A stretch of 38,379 nucleotides of DNA from Baffinella frigidus (Eukaryota; Cryptophyceae; Cryptomonadales; Baffinellaceae), in assembly GCA_026770585.1 (NCBI GenBank), contig MU646418.1, positions 719,341 to 757,719 of the forward strand, read 5' to 3'. Under the pieces are notes generated by a model that was not told where the DNA came from, searched no databases, and saw nothing but the letters and a program-made list of their open reading frames with translations. Of the stretch, positions 1-10,431 are shown one piece after another. Position numbers and translations under genes: made by a program. Position 1 is the stretch's first letter; each line of letters starts with the position of its first letter.

Positions 1-22
1 GGGGGGGGGGGGGGGGGGGGGG
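1..22. repeat. poly-G run at contig edge
   Basis: The window opens with 22 consecutive G. This is probably a sequencing or assembly edge artefact or a low-complexity break, not a functional element. Confidence 0.7.
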
Positions 23-364
23 TCACCATGTTGAACTTCTCTCGGATGACGCAGAGCCTTGCCAGATGCTGGTGCAGACGCGGACTGTCAGTCGAAGACA
101 GGTTCGGGAGGCGCCAGGGCGCTCGCTCTTCCGCCAGTCAGACCCAGGGTTCGGCTCGGAGGCAGCGCGATAGAAACAGACCACGCTGCGCTTTCTAAAC
201 CAGCACTCGATCGAATCCAGCACTCGCTCGCCAAGATCAAGCTCCAGGTGACATCTCAGAGGGCACGACAGTCTGCTGGATGAGCTATCAGGCCGACGAC
301 CCGTTCCCGCTGACCGTACGATCACTTGGTGCGAGCGCGGCAGCAAGGAGGGGGGGGGGAAGAC

Positions 365-703
365 CGTCATTGAATCGACATCGTCTGGGAACATGAGGAG
401 GCGATCTTGCAGCGTGATAAATGCGTTTTCGACGTCGCCTGTGTCAGCCATGTGGACCACATCATCCAAGCTAGGCATCTGGGATGGGTTCAGGTCGGCC
501 ATGGTGGCGTCGGCCGCTAGCCCCAGCGACTTCGCCATGGATTGAAATTCTGCTGCTCCCGGCAAGCCCTCGCTGACGCCAGTTCTGCGCCCGGAGAGGT
601 CTTTCTTGCCGGCATCGCCTTTCCCAGTCAGCAGAACGAGCACCTCCAGCTCGCGCTTCCGCGAATGCTTGTCCTTTCCCTTTTTCCCAATCGTGTTGCC
701 CAT
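365..703 (-). CDS. unrecognised protein, first exon, possible N-myristoylated start (partial)
   Basis: An open frame of 113 codons on the minus strand starts at an ATG giving MGNTIGKKGKDKHSRKRE. Gly at position 2 followed by small and basic residues resembles an N-myristoylation signal. The start is Lys/Arg-rich. The second half is acidic and helical in character (residues about 75-113, SLDDVVHMADTGDVENAF and on). A GT donor follows the ACG codon at 365, after which the frame turns into low-complexity Pro, so this looks like exon 1 of a gene continuing toward or past the left edge. The same frame is open upstream to 790 without an ATG. I recognise no family. It may not be a gene: an opposing open frame covers part of it. 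Confidence 0.35.
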
Positions 704-2120
704 CGTGCTCCAGCAACGCCCAGCCGGTCCACGCTGCTGAAAGGGAGTAAATTTATGCTGAGATGAAGAGGTTTCTGGGATCTCAGACACACAGCCACGG
801 TAGGTGCAACGTCCCAGCTTCCCCCTAGCGACCAGCCGCCCAAGCAGCGAATGGTAAGACGAATGTGGAGGAGGGGTCGGTCGGCATTGTCAGCGGTTGT
901 CGTGGTCCGGGAAAGGTTGTCAGGACGAGAGGAAGGGTCTCTATGTGATAGAACAAGGAGCTTTCTCAGCCTCAGTGATAGAGCAAGGTGCGGTCTCGAT
1001 AGATCAGTTGCAGCGGCAAGGGTAGAGTCGCTGTTCGATCGCTGGTTCCTGGTGGGCTGGAGGCTGGGGCGGGGGTGGTCTCTGTGATCCAGCATCGCTG
1101 TACATGCTCCCTCAAATTTAGCTCACTGCGCCCTTTGCGTCAACTCGAATATAACTAACAGTGCAGCTATTTCTCTCTGCGTTCCGATCGCTATCGATGC
1201 TCGCTCTAACTCACTGCGCCCCCAAACCGCTTCCTCTGTGCAGCAAGATGCTCAATATCTAGGATATGTGCTATTCTCAGCACCAACATTATGCGAGGAT
1301 GGTCGTGTCGTGGGCAAGAGGCTGTAGGCGACCTGGGGCCCCGTCTGTCTCGCTCACTGTCTCCGTCTTCCGTTACCCTGTTTTCCCACCCCCCGACGAA
1401 CAGGCGCCGGGCTCGTCTCACACGAAAATGTGGAGAACCACCGGTCAAATCCGGCGTCCCAAAGCCCTTGCAATGGTGGCTGTTGGCGGCAATGGAAGAC
1501 AGAGTCTGGCGACCTTGTCGCTTCTCACGGTGAAAACCAATATCCCAAGCTCCCGTCCTAGCCCCTGCCGGCCAGCCTCGTGGAGGACTGGAATGAAAAG
1601 TAAGTTGTAGTGGTTTGGGCGGAAGGGAGTTGGTTGCAATGGAAGTGCTAATCTCGGTGTAGGGATGCCTTTCCTTGGAATGAAGCTGTCTCCCGCTGCC
1701 GTCTGCTGTCTTCCGCTGCATTTCGCGGCCTTGGAATGCTTCCACTGCCTTCCGCTGCATGCCAGAATGCAGCGGAAGGAAAAGATGAATTGGCGGAGTG
1801 CGGCGAAGGCAGCTGAAGGCTGCTGCCTTCCGCTGAATCCCAAGGCAGCGGAAGGCAGCGGAAGGCAGCTGTCTTCCACTGTCTTCCGCTGCATTTCGCT
1901 ATCTTGGAATGCAGCGGAGCAGCTTGCTTCCACTGCCTTCCGCTTCATTCCGCCATCGTGTGGGTCACAATGGATGTGCTGATCTCGGTGCAGGGCTGCC
2001 GTTTTTCGTTTCAGTGCTACTGTGGATCAGGGCAGGTAGATTGGGTCTGGTGAATTTTTGTGACTTTTTGTTGTCGGCAGCAGCCACTAATGAACGTGCT
2101 CGCGCGAGCAGATTGTCGGG
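704..2120. other. gene-free stretch with short repeats
   Basis: I see no convincing exon here. The stretch contains short duplicated phrases, for example CTCACTGCGCCC near 1122 and 1211, and GATAGA(A/G)CAAGG near 947 and 977. A dense patch of CTTCCGCTGC motifs in both orientations lies at about 1680-1960 and is listed separately. Confidence 0.5.
1680..1960. repeat. CTTCCGCTGC / GCAGCGGAAG motif cluster
   Basis: The 10-mer CTTCCGCTGC and its reverse complement GCAGCGGAAG recur about ten times in 280 bases, in both orientations, often extended to TGCATTTCG or GGCAGC. Adjacent copies in opposite orientation (near 1750-1775) can form hairpins. No coding frame crosses the cluster convincingly. 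Confidence 0.7.
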
Positions 2121-5100
2121 ATGTCAACAGCATTTTCCCCCGCAATGCCAAGGTTGAGGTCGACAATCGCGGAGCGCGCACGAACCCGTCCCCAGGTTTG
2201 CATGCAGGAGACTCAAACGAGATCCACGGCGGCACGCCCTTCTACGAACCCCTCAACCCCGTTCGCTGAGTTGCGAGGCTTCACGGACAATCGCACTCCT
2301 CAAGAAATCGCGGAGCAGGGGCGGCAGCTGTTGCAGGAAGCAGTGAAGCTTTCGCAACAGACTCCCCCCAACATGGCGATCGCGCGCACTCTGCAGGCGT
2401 CGCGCGCAGTGCTCCTCACCGTGTCCCAGCTGGTCCAGCGCTATTCCGCACAGGTACTGCTTCCTCTCGCTCGGCTCTCCCACACGTGCTTTGGGCGCTC
2501 CAGGCGCCGTTGCCCTGGACCGAAAGCATGATGAGGATCACGCTGGCCGGAAAGTGATGGCGCATGACGGATGGCTGGCAGGGAAGGGCACCGACGACCG
2601 AGGAGTTGTTAGCGGACGCGCCAGCCACGATCCGCACACTCTTCGACCGCCTCGGGGCCACGTACATCAAGCTGGGCCAATTTGTTGCGTCCTCGCCTAC
2701 TCTCTTCCCGGCGGAATACGTGGAGGAGTTTCAGAAGTGTCTGGACGACACCGAGCCGGTGAGTGTCTCCGCCGTGCCACCACCGCGCGAGCCACCCTCC
2801 TTTCGACGTCCCTGTGCAATATCCAGGCACCGCCTGCAGATTCCACTATCCAGGGATCGCCTGGAGACTCCACTACTGGCAACGTCCCTGCGCAATGCTT
2901 GATTCCCAGGCGGCGATATGCAGGACGGGCCCGTTGGCACGCCCACGAGTAGGCAGGACGGTGGCAGACGCGCGCGGGGCTGATCGGGCTTGGTTGGGTG
3001 CTGAGCAGGTGCCCTTCTCTGCGATCCAGCGGACGATCCGCGCGGAGCTGGGCAAAGACCCTGCGCTGGTCTTCTCGTTCATCGACCCAACACCTCTTGC
3101 CACCGCGTCCATTGCACAGGTCGAGCACAACCACCTTAAACCTAAACCATGAACCCTCACCCCAACCCCCTAAATGCGAAGCTGGCGTTGAGGCCTGGGC
3201 TGCAACATTTCTCGGCGGCGCGTGCGCGTCCCCTGAGGGAGGCGCCGTGGGGGAGGCGCCGTGGGGGGCGCTCCCTGTACTGGGGCGTGCCTCGGAGTGC
3301 TACGTGCGCGATCGCCCTTTGGGGTACTCGCTCGTGGCTCCTCGCACCTCTACCAGCCCTCAACCTGAGCTCTCCTCGCGGGCGTGCCGCGAGATGAATG
3401 GCGGAGATGAATGGAGAAGATCAACACAGGTGATCAATGGAGGAGATCAATGCAGGAGGGTGTCACCCTGAACCCCAAACTCCCAACCCTGAAGCCTGAA
3501 GACATCTGTGGCAGGTGCATGCGGCGACGCTGCTGACGGGTGAGGATGTGGTCATCAAGGTCCAGGTTGGCAATCCCTACACCCCAAACCCTAAAACCTC
3601 AACCCTCAACCCCCAACCATAAACCCCGAACACTAAACCCGAAACCCTGAACCCTCAACCCTGAAACCTAACCTCAGCTCCCGAAACCTAAACACTCAAC
3701 CCTAAACCCTGAACCCTAAACCCCAAACCCTAAACCCTGAACATGCCATCCTCGCACGTGCCTCTCGCACTCAACCTCGCTCTCAGTCCCGTCCGATCTG
3801 GCACCCCTCCCTGATGCGGCAGGGCGCTCCCAACCAGTGGTGTTAGCACCCTAACGGCCCCGACGGGAACGGTTTCGGGTTGGCAGAAACCTGGGGTGGG
3901 GGCTTTGCTCAAGGCCGACCTTGCTTTCGTGAGCTTCTCTGCCAAGGTCTGCTCCCCCGCCCGCTCCTCCTCCCCTCGATCCATCTCCACTAGCTCCGTC
4001 GCTCCTCTCGCTCCATCCCTCCCTGGATGCATCCCTGCCGTGGCGCCATCCCTGCCCTCGCTGCATCCCGTTTGAGCAGGGCACGTGGAGTCGCGCCCTC
4101 ACTCAGCCGATATCTTGTTGCCGCTGTCGTGGTGCCGTGTTGCCAACCTTGCGCGTTTTGCAAGAACCCATACTGGTTTTGAGAGAGGAGAAACAAGCGT
4201 GTGATGGAACTCTGGCGGACAGTGAAGTGACGGGGGTGGCTGAATGCAGTTCCTGGAGTTTGTGAATCCGGACCTCTCGCGCCTCTCGCTTGGTACACCC
4301 TCCTCACCGCCGTTGCTCGCCGCCGGAGACCTGCCCCGATGTCATCTACTCACACCTGCGGTTGTCGATCCAAACATTTTTTGTCGATCCAAACATTTTT
4401 TTTCCCCCTATCCTCATCTGCAGGGTGCAAGCCAAAACCTAAACCAAGTGTCTCGAATTATTCGGGGGGCGAATGGCTCGATTGATTCGGGGCGCACTGC
4501 TCGACTGATTCGGGGAATCCCGTCTTGCAGGGGACATCATGGGAGACATCCGGACCACGATGCTCGACGAGCTTGACTTCGAGAAAGAGGCCCGGTCTGC
4601 TTCCTTGCATTTCTCTCTCTCTCTCCCGTGAGCTCTCTTTTTCACTTTCGTGCGCGCTCTCTCTCTCCCTCTCTCTCTCTCCCTCTCGCTATCTGGGTCG
4701 CTCTCTCTCTCGCGCGCTCTCTCTCTCTCGGTCGCTCTCTCGCTCAATCGCGCGCGTTCTCTCTCTTTCTGCTCTCTCTCTCTCTCTCTTCAACTTCCCC
4801 CCTCCCTCCCTGTCTCCCCCACGTTGCCAGCAGCCTCCGGCCACGCATGCCAGCCTCGCCCCCTGACCCCATCCTGCTAAAACAGCGTAGCGCCGCGCGA
4901 CTGTCACGCATTTTGACACGCATCACGGCGTGGGCGGCGTTTTCCCGAGGTTGCTGCTCAATTCAATCCCCGAAATGGCGGCGGGCAGGAACATGGCGGA
5001 GTTCCGGTCGTTCCTCTCCTCCTCCAACAACCGCCAAGTCACGGTGCCCCCCCTTCCCACCTCGCCATTGTGCCACACACGAACCTCTACCCGGGTGCAC

Positions 5101-8100
5101 GCGCGAAGCAGGAGCGACGCTTGCTTAGCAACACCGCGCACGCCTGGACAATCCGTCTGCGCCAAGAGGAGTCTCGCGGCGGGGTGTGTGGCGCAGGACC
5201 AGATGAGGCGCTGTCCCGCATCTACGCACACGACCCACAGCAGACCCTGACGCACACATCGCGCGCTCGGGGCAGGTGCCAGACGTGTACCCCCAGGGCT
5301 CTACCAAGAAGATTCTGACAATGACGCGCCTCTACGGGAAGCCGCTGGTGGACCTCGATGCGATTCGCGCCTACACCTCCTCTCCTGAAGACACCCTCAT
5401 CCTCGCTCTCAACACCTGGTAACGACACGGGGGGCATCAAGGTGTATTGACTTGACAAACACCACTGCTCCACGCTGGGGGGGAAAGGTGTGACGAAACC
5501 GGACACCCTTCTGGGGTTATCCGGTCATCCTACACGGGACTATATCTCCAGAACCCTCCGTGCCTCTCAGAGAAACCTCGTGCCTCTCTTCTCCTCGGAC
5601 AGCCCCGCAGCACGATGGCGCCATTTCTTGGAGGCGGTGTGCGTGTGTGCGTGCGGACTGATCGAGAGGTGCCCCCGTTTGGCAGGATGGCTTCGGTAGT
5701 GGGTTGCAGCTCTTTCCACGCGGACGTTCACGCGGGTCTGCCCCCTCCACACACACCTCACCACGACCCCCGCCTATCCCCCCTCCCCTTCTCTCTCGCG
5801 CGCGGTGCTTTGCTCGGGCTGTCGCAGGTGTCTCACCTGGGAGGACGTGCGGGCGATAGAGGCAACGACGTGTGATTGGTGGTGTGGTCTCGTGAGTGGG
5901 GACCGGTGTGCCTCAATCAGGCAACCTCCTGGTGCTCACGGACGGGCGCATCGGATTCATCGACTTCGGCATCGTCGGGAAGATCTCCCCCAAGACATGG
6001 CAGGTGCTGCCCCTCCCTCCGATCCCCACCCCTCAAATCTGAGCCCCTCTGATCAGCGCGCGGTCGTTAGTGCTGTGACGTTGGAGGTGTGCTGTCTGCT
6101 CTGGCGGTTGCCATGCCGTCGCATCACACCCGGTTGTGCGCTCCTACCTGGCATTAGACGTGACTGTGTGGACCATAACGTCATTGTCAAAATCATGGTG
6201 GCAGGCGGTCGAGGGCCTTGCAGAGGGCTTCTCGTTGCAGGATTATGACAAGATGGCTTCGGCACTCGTCCGGTACCCTCCCACACAACCTCGTCTCCCG
6301 AATCTCTCGCTGCTGGTCGAGATCTGGGAGCCTCCCGAAGAACTAGCGCTGGTGCCCCTCCGCCCACCCCGAGTGCTTGCACGCTGCTGCCGAGCCCACC
6401 ACTTCGCAGCCACCGGGGCCTTTACGATTACAGTCTATATAAATGATGCGTACTAGAATCGTGTCCATTTGCATTGGATTGCAACCGACTTTCGCCCGAA
6501 TTTCTGGGCGAAAATTAACTCGGCCGCTTCTAAGTGGGTGCCTGGGTTGCAGCAACGCTGGCGCTCGAGTCATCTTATGGCAGCAGCACACACGCAGGAG
6601 GAGAGTGGATTCATATTTTCTGAAACGGCGGCCATTGACCAGCGGACCGTCAACCCTCAACGAAGCCCGCAACACTCAACCCTCTACGGACCTGACATAG
6701 CGGCGCGTGCGCAACGGAGCAGGCTCCCTGTTTGCAATCGCGGGGACATTTGACATTGCTGTTTCGCGCAGGCTGGGGGCAACATCGGCGGAGGTGGACG
6801 AGAAGGCATTCGCGGCGGACATCCGGCAGGTTATCGAGAAGCTTGAGACACTCGACGTCGACGTCCTCGTCGAGCAGCGGTACCAAACAACCCTCACGCA
6901 AGGACCTAGATTGATTTCGACCTGTTCCCAAAAGTTGATTGTGTACGAAGATTGGAACTTAAGTTAACACAGCCAGGAGGATTCGCTTGGCTAGCAAGGT
7001 AACTCCGAGGTCTGAGAATCGAGGATTTGGTCTTTCAGTGAGGGTGGGTGGACTTCTCCTTCTTTATTGTTCTCGATACAGGTCCGAGAAGGCCCTTTGA
7101 GCCTTGAGGTGAGGGATACAAGCGCTGCGGTATGCTCGCCCTCCGCACCAACCCTCGCCTCGACACTCCCATTCCTCCCCATCAACGCTACCCGCGAAAC
7201 TAGCACTCGTCCCCACCAACCAGCAAGCACTTGCCGTGGTACGCGTTCCCTGCCTCTCCACACCAGCCCTAGGACTTGCCGCCATCCCCTATGTTCTAGT
7301 ACTAGCCCCACAAGTCCGACTGGCAATCTACGAGTCCTATGGGGAAACTCGCACTGGGAATGTAGCGCAACCACGGATAAGCAAACGGTGGCAGCTACGC
7401 ACCTCGGAAGCCTGGGCTGAGCTGAGGTGTGTTGACACGCAACGCATCTCCCGGATCTCTCTAGCACGCCGCGCTTTGACACTGGTGGCGTGCCCAGGTG
7501 GAAACGGTAGAGAGGAAACGTGCGATTCAAACGCATCGAACCCAACATGGCCACCATGCATACCCTTGCGTGCAGGCTCTCAGGATACGCGCTGGCGCTA
7601 AAGCGGTCACGTGGTATTACTGTCCACCTGGCGTAAATCAGTGGTGTTTGACAATGTAGTAAACCTCGTTTCGCCCTCTGGCAGGGGCGAATCAGTGACA
7701 GCAGCCATGCGCGCGGATGACGAGGAGGTCACGCGCATCCTTCTCGATCTCGCCGCCCTCGGCCAGGTCCCCGTAAACCATACACCATACACCACACACC
7801 TTACACCATACACCATCAACCATACACCATACACCACAAACCATACACCACACACCAAACACCATATATCAGAAACCATAAACCATAAACCGTACCCCCC
7901 CCCCTCCCCCTGTTCCTCCTCCTCCTCGTGTTGAATGTATCGGACGGTAAATATGCTGGTGGACCCCCTGCTTCTTCTGCTAACAAGCGCACGTGCGCTG
8001 TCGGTGGCAGAGCTACGGAATCAAGTTCCCGCGCGACTTCGGCCTCCTTGTCAAGCAGGCTCTCTACTTCGACAGGCACGCCCCCCCTCCCACCTCTTCT

Positions 8101-8510
8101 TCGACAGGCAAGCACCCTTTCCGCCCCGCACCCCCGCCCTGGCTCGTCACAAACTACGGTAGGTCCCAAGGCTCCTACGACCGCGGGTGATTCATGGCGA
8201 CTCGCGGAGGCTGCCTCAAAGCAGAACACCCCTGCATATGTGCCGCTCTCTGGATGGTCCGTGCACTCACGCGTATCCCTCAAGTGGCTCATACGCCCTA
8301 CCGTAGGGCCCTATGACCTGCCCAGGACCTCTTGGCGGTCAATTTGACCGGCTCGCCACTCAAGGGGTATGCGCGAAAAATGACAGGTACACGAAGCTGC
8401 TCGCGCCCGGGGTTGACCCGCTCAAGGACGAGCGCATCCGCACTGGCATGCGCAAGATGGCTACCAACGATCCTCCGGTCGTGGGTGCCATTGACGTCTC
8501 GGCAAAGTAG
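2121..8510 (+). CDS. ABC1/ADCK/UbiB-family atypical protein kinase (16 exons, 538 aa)
   Basis: Exons: 2121-2453, 2582-2758, 3009-3119, 3515-3565, 3887-3946, 4250-4292, 4531-4594, 4989-5043, 5276-5418, 5686-5735, 5921-6003, 6205-6272, 6772-6879, 7685-7766, 8011-8075, 8387-8510. They total 1617 nt and join in frame to a TAG. Motifs in order are the ABC1-specific KxGQ (YIKLGQF), the Ala-rich loop with QVH (ATASIAQ|VH), the VAIK-type lysine (VVIKVQ), ELDFEKEA (ExD), the catalytic HADVHAGN and the metal-binding DFG (FIDFGIVG). All are intact. ABC1 kinases support quinone and prenyl-lipid metabolism in mitochondria and plastids. The ADVHAGNLLVL wording recalls plant plastid members. The first about 70 residues are Arg/Ser/Thr-rich and could be a transit peptide, which is inference. 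The last intron has a GC donor. Several introns carry repeats. Confidence 0.9.
3120..3886 (+). repeat. telomere-like CCCTAAA arrays in ABC1K introns 3 and 4
   Basis: Both introns flanking the 17-codon exon 3515-3565 contain degenerate CCCTAAA/CCCTGAA units on the sense strand (about 3135-3170, 3465-3500 and 3572-3740). The rest of intron 3 includes a GC-rich tract with a duplicated GGAGGCGCCGTGGGG near 3239-3268. Confidence 0.8.
4611..4800 (+). repeat. (CT)n pyrimidine microsatellite in ABC1K intron 7
   Basis: Almost uninterrupted CTCTCT tracts with short CGCG interruptions occupy about 190 bases of the intron between exons 7 and 8. The pyrimidine strand is the sense strand of the host gene. 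Open frames across it (Leu/Ser-Arg repeats) are spurious. Confidence 0.85.
5511..5556 (-). mobile_element. MITE-like element, family B copy 1 (ABC1K intron 9)
   Basis: Read on the minus strand this contains the CCCGTGTAGGATGACC core that recurs at 20644-20695 and 29711-29772. It lies inside the intron between ABC1K exons 9 and 10. It is short and non-coding, with only partial inverted ends, so it is probably a degraded copy. Confidence 0.55.
6880..7684 (+). other. ABC1K intron 13 (805 bases)
   Basis: This intron lies between the exons ending in VLVEQ and starting with GESVTAAM. Its donor is GTACCA and its acceptor GGCAG. No exon-like segment or repeated element was recognised inside. Confidence 0.55.
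7775..7892 (+). repeat. CCATACA tandem repeat in ABC1K intron 14
   Basis: About 110 bases are built from ACCATACACC/AAACCATAAACC units. They are C- and A-rich on the sense strand, like the CCCTAAA arrays but with a distinct unit. A T/G-rich counterpart (TATGGTT units) lies at about 11050-11165 in the SGNH gene, transcribed from the other strand, so the sense orientation is again the same. Confidence 0.8.
8271..8375 (+). mobile_element. MITE-like element, family A copy 1, inside the last ABC1K intron
   Basis: This is an imperfect inverted-repeat element of about 105 bases. The left end GCGTATCCCTCAAGTGGC pairs with the right end GCCACTCAAGGGGTATGCGC, and the centre CCTACCGTAGGGCCCTA is palindromic. 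It ends 11 bases before the splice acceptor at 8386. A diverged second copy lies at 8519-8629. It is non-coding. Confidence 0.75.
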
Positions 8511-8518
8511 AAGACTAG

Positions 8519-8629
8519 TGTGTATCCCTGAAGTGGCGAGTAGGCTCATACGCCCTGCCGTAGGGTCCTAGGACCTGCCTAGGACCTCTTGATGGTCAAT
8601 TTAGACCCCCTCGCTACTTAGGGGACACG
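8519..8629 (+). mobile_element. MITE-like element, family A copy 2, just after the ABC1K stop codon
   Basis: The ends GTGTATCCCTGAAGTGGCGA and TCGCTACTTAGGGGACAC are inverted repeats. The interior matches copy 1 (CATACGCCCT, CCGTAGGG, GGACCTCTTG, GGTCAATTT). It begins about 9 bases after the ABC1K TAG, so it probably forms part of the 3' UTR. Confidence 0.75.
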
Positions 8630-8841
8630 TCTTGAGTCTGTGACTGCACTACAAAATGCGTAAGTTCACGCCAAGTTGAGCGCCATCAACTGGCACAGAC
8701 ATAGCCGGTAGGTGTAGTGGATGCAGGCCGCGCGGGATTCAATGAATTCGCGCGCACAGGCCACGTGTTCGGCGAGCGCACGCCAATGCCGAGGAGAAGG
8801 CCTTTTCACAACACAGTGCTCTATAAAATGTATTGGACAGA

Positions 8842-10385
8842 TTATGGCGGGAAGAACTTGCGAGCGACGACCGTGCCGAGCCACTCGCCGTAGACCTGGT
8901 AGCCGTTCTCGTTGGGATGCACCCCGTCTACGGATATCACGTTGCCGTGCTGCTCTGCTCACCCCGCCACCCAACCACCCGTCAGCCTCCGCTAGCCACC
9001 GCTCACGTGCTTGCGGAGAGCGTGCGTGCCACCTCCAACGGCCAGAACGAGCCGAGGAGATGGCTGTACCCCACCCGTGGGGCGGCGGATTGAGGGCCTC
9101 CGACATGGCCCTCGCGGGGGGCGTGCCGCGCCTCTTGCCCCAAGTGCTCGCACGCCAGGCACGCCTGCACTCGGCAGAGAGGAAGGAGGAGGTATCGTGT
9201 GCCAGCTTGCGCAAACGAGGGGAGGGGTCGAGGAGAAGTTGGAGGCCAATGGAGAAGAGAAGGAGCGGGAGGGACCGTGGACGCGGCGCCACCAGCCAAC
9301 AGAGGGTTTCGGGATCACGTGGATGTGCTGCTCCTCCCCCGCCAGCTTCAACTGTCAAGCAACACAAACATATCCAACATGTCAGGCACCCCGCACAACC
9401 CCAGCGCGACTACGCGGCTCGCGAGAGAGCGCAGCACACCGCACGTGGCGTGCGCCCTGTGAGCACGCGCGCGGGAAGGTGTGCTTGAGGGGAGGGAGAT
9501 GGCACGCTATCGACGTGGTTGGTGGACGGGGAGCGGTGAGGGTGCGGGGGGGTGGAGAGGGTGTGGTCCGTCTGGGAGTCGGAAGCCTGAGAGAGGGTGC
9601 GGGTGAGGTGAGGGAGGGAGGTGAGGGGGGGGACCTTCTGGGCATCGAAGGCCTCCGAGACGTAAATGACGAATGTTCTGAGCGGCTCTGGGAACCGCGT
9701 CGGTTCCATCGGGAGGAAGGGTAGCACCAGTGAGCACCCCTGCTTCGGGCTTTCGGGTTTACGATTTGGGATTTGGGGTTGGGGGTTGAGGGTTTTGGGG
9801 GTTGAGGTTTTGGGTGAAGGGTTTACGATTCACGGTACGAGGTTTACGGTTGAGGCTGGCGGTTTAGAGTTGAGGGTTGAGGATCTAGGGTTCCGAGCTT
9901 GAGGGTTGAGGGAGGGTGTAGGTTTTGGAGTTTGCAAAATGCGGATCAGGGTAAAGCTTGAGGGGGCAGAGGTTTAGGGTCTGGGATTGATGGATTCAGG
10001 TTCAGGGTTTAGGGTTTATGATTTAGGGTTTGAGGTTTGGATTTAGGGGTTGGGGTTTGGAGTTAAGCGTTTAGGGTTCAGGGTGAAGAGTGTAGAGTTT
10101 GAGTTTGAGGATTGAGAGTTAATGGTTTGAGGGTTGAGATTGAGAGTTAATGGTTTGAGGGTTGAGGTTTTTGGGGTTTGGGGTAGAGGGTTTATGATCT
10201 AGGGTGTGGGGTGTAGGGGTGAGGGGTGAGAGGTTAGGTCATGGGGGTGAGGGTTAGAGGGTTCAATGTTTAGGGTGTAGGGTATAGAATAGGGGTCTAT
10301 GATTTAGGGCTAGGGTTAGAGTTTCATATAAAAGGTACAGGGTTTGAGATTTAGAGTTTAGGGTTTAGGGTACAGGGTAAAGGGT

Positions 10386-10431
<46 letters not shown>

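Noticed and set aside
59-245. Plus-strand exon-like frame ending KIKLQ before a GT
   Set aside because: Too short, no family signal, and overlapped by an equally open minus-strand frame.
4611-4866. Overlapping open frames rich in Ser/Leu/Arg on both strands
   Set aside because: They come from the CT microsatellite in an ABC1K intron and have no exon borders or family features.
7607-8292. Minus-strand frames with repeated V-Y-G-V-W words
   Set aside because: These are the shadow of the CCATACA repeat in ABC1K intron 14.
8666-9724. Long open frames on both strands (up to 255 codons)
   Set aside because: They run through introns of the SGNH gene. The phase-consistent exons of a recognised hydrolase explain the region better.
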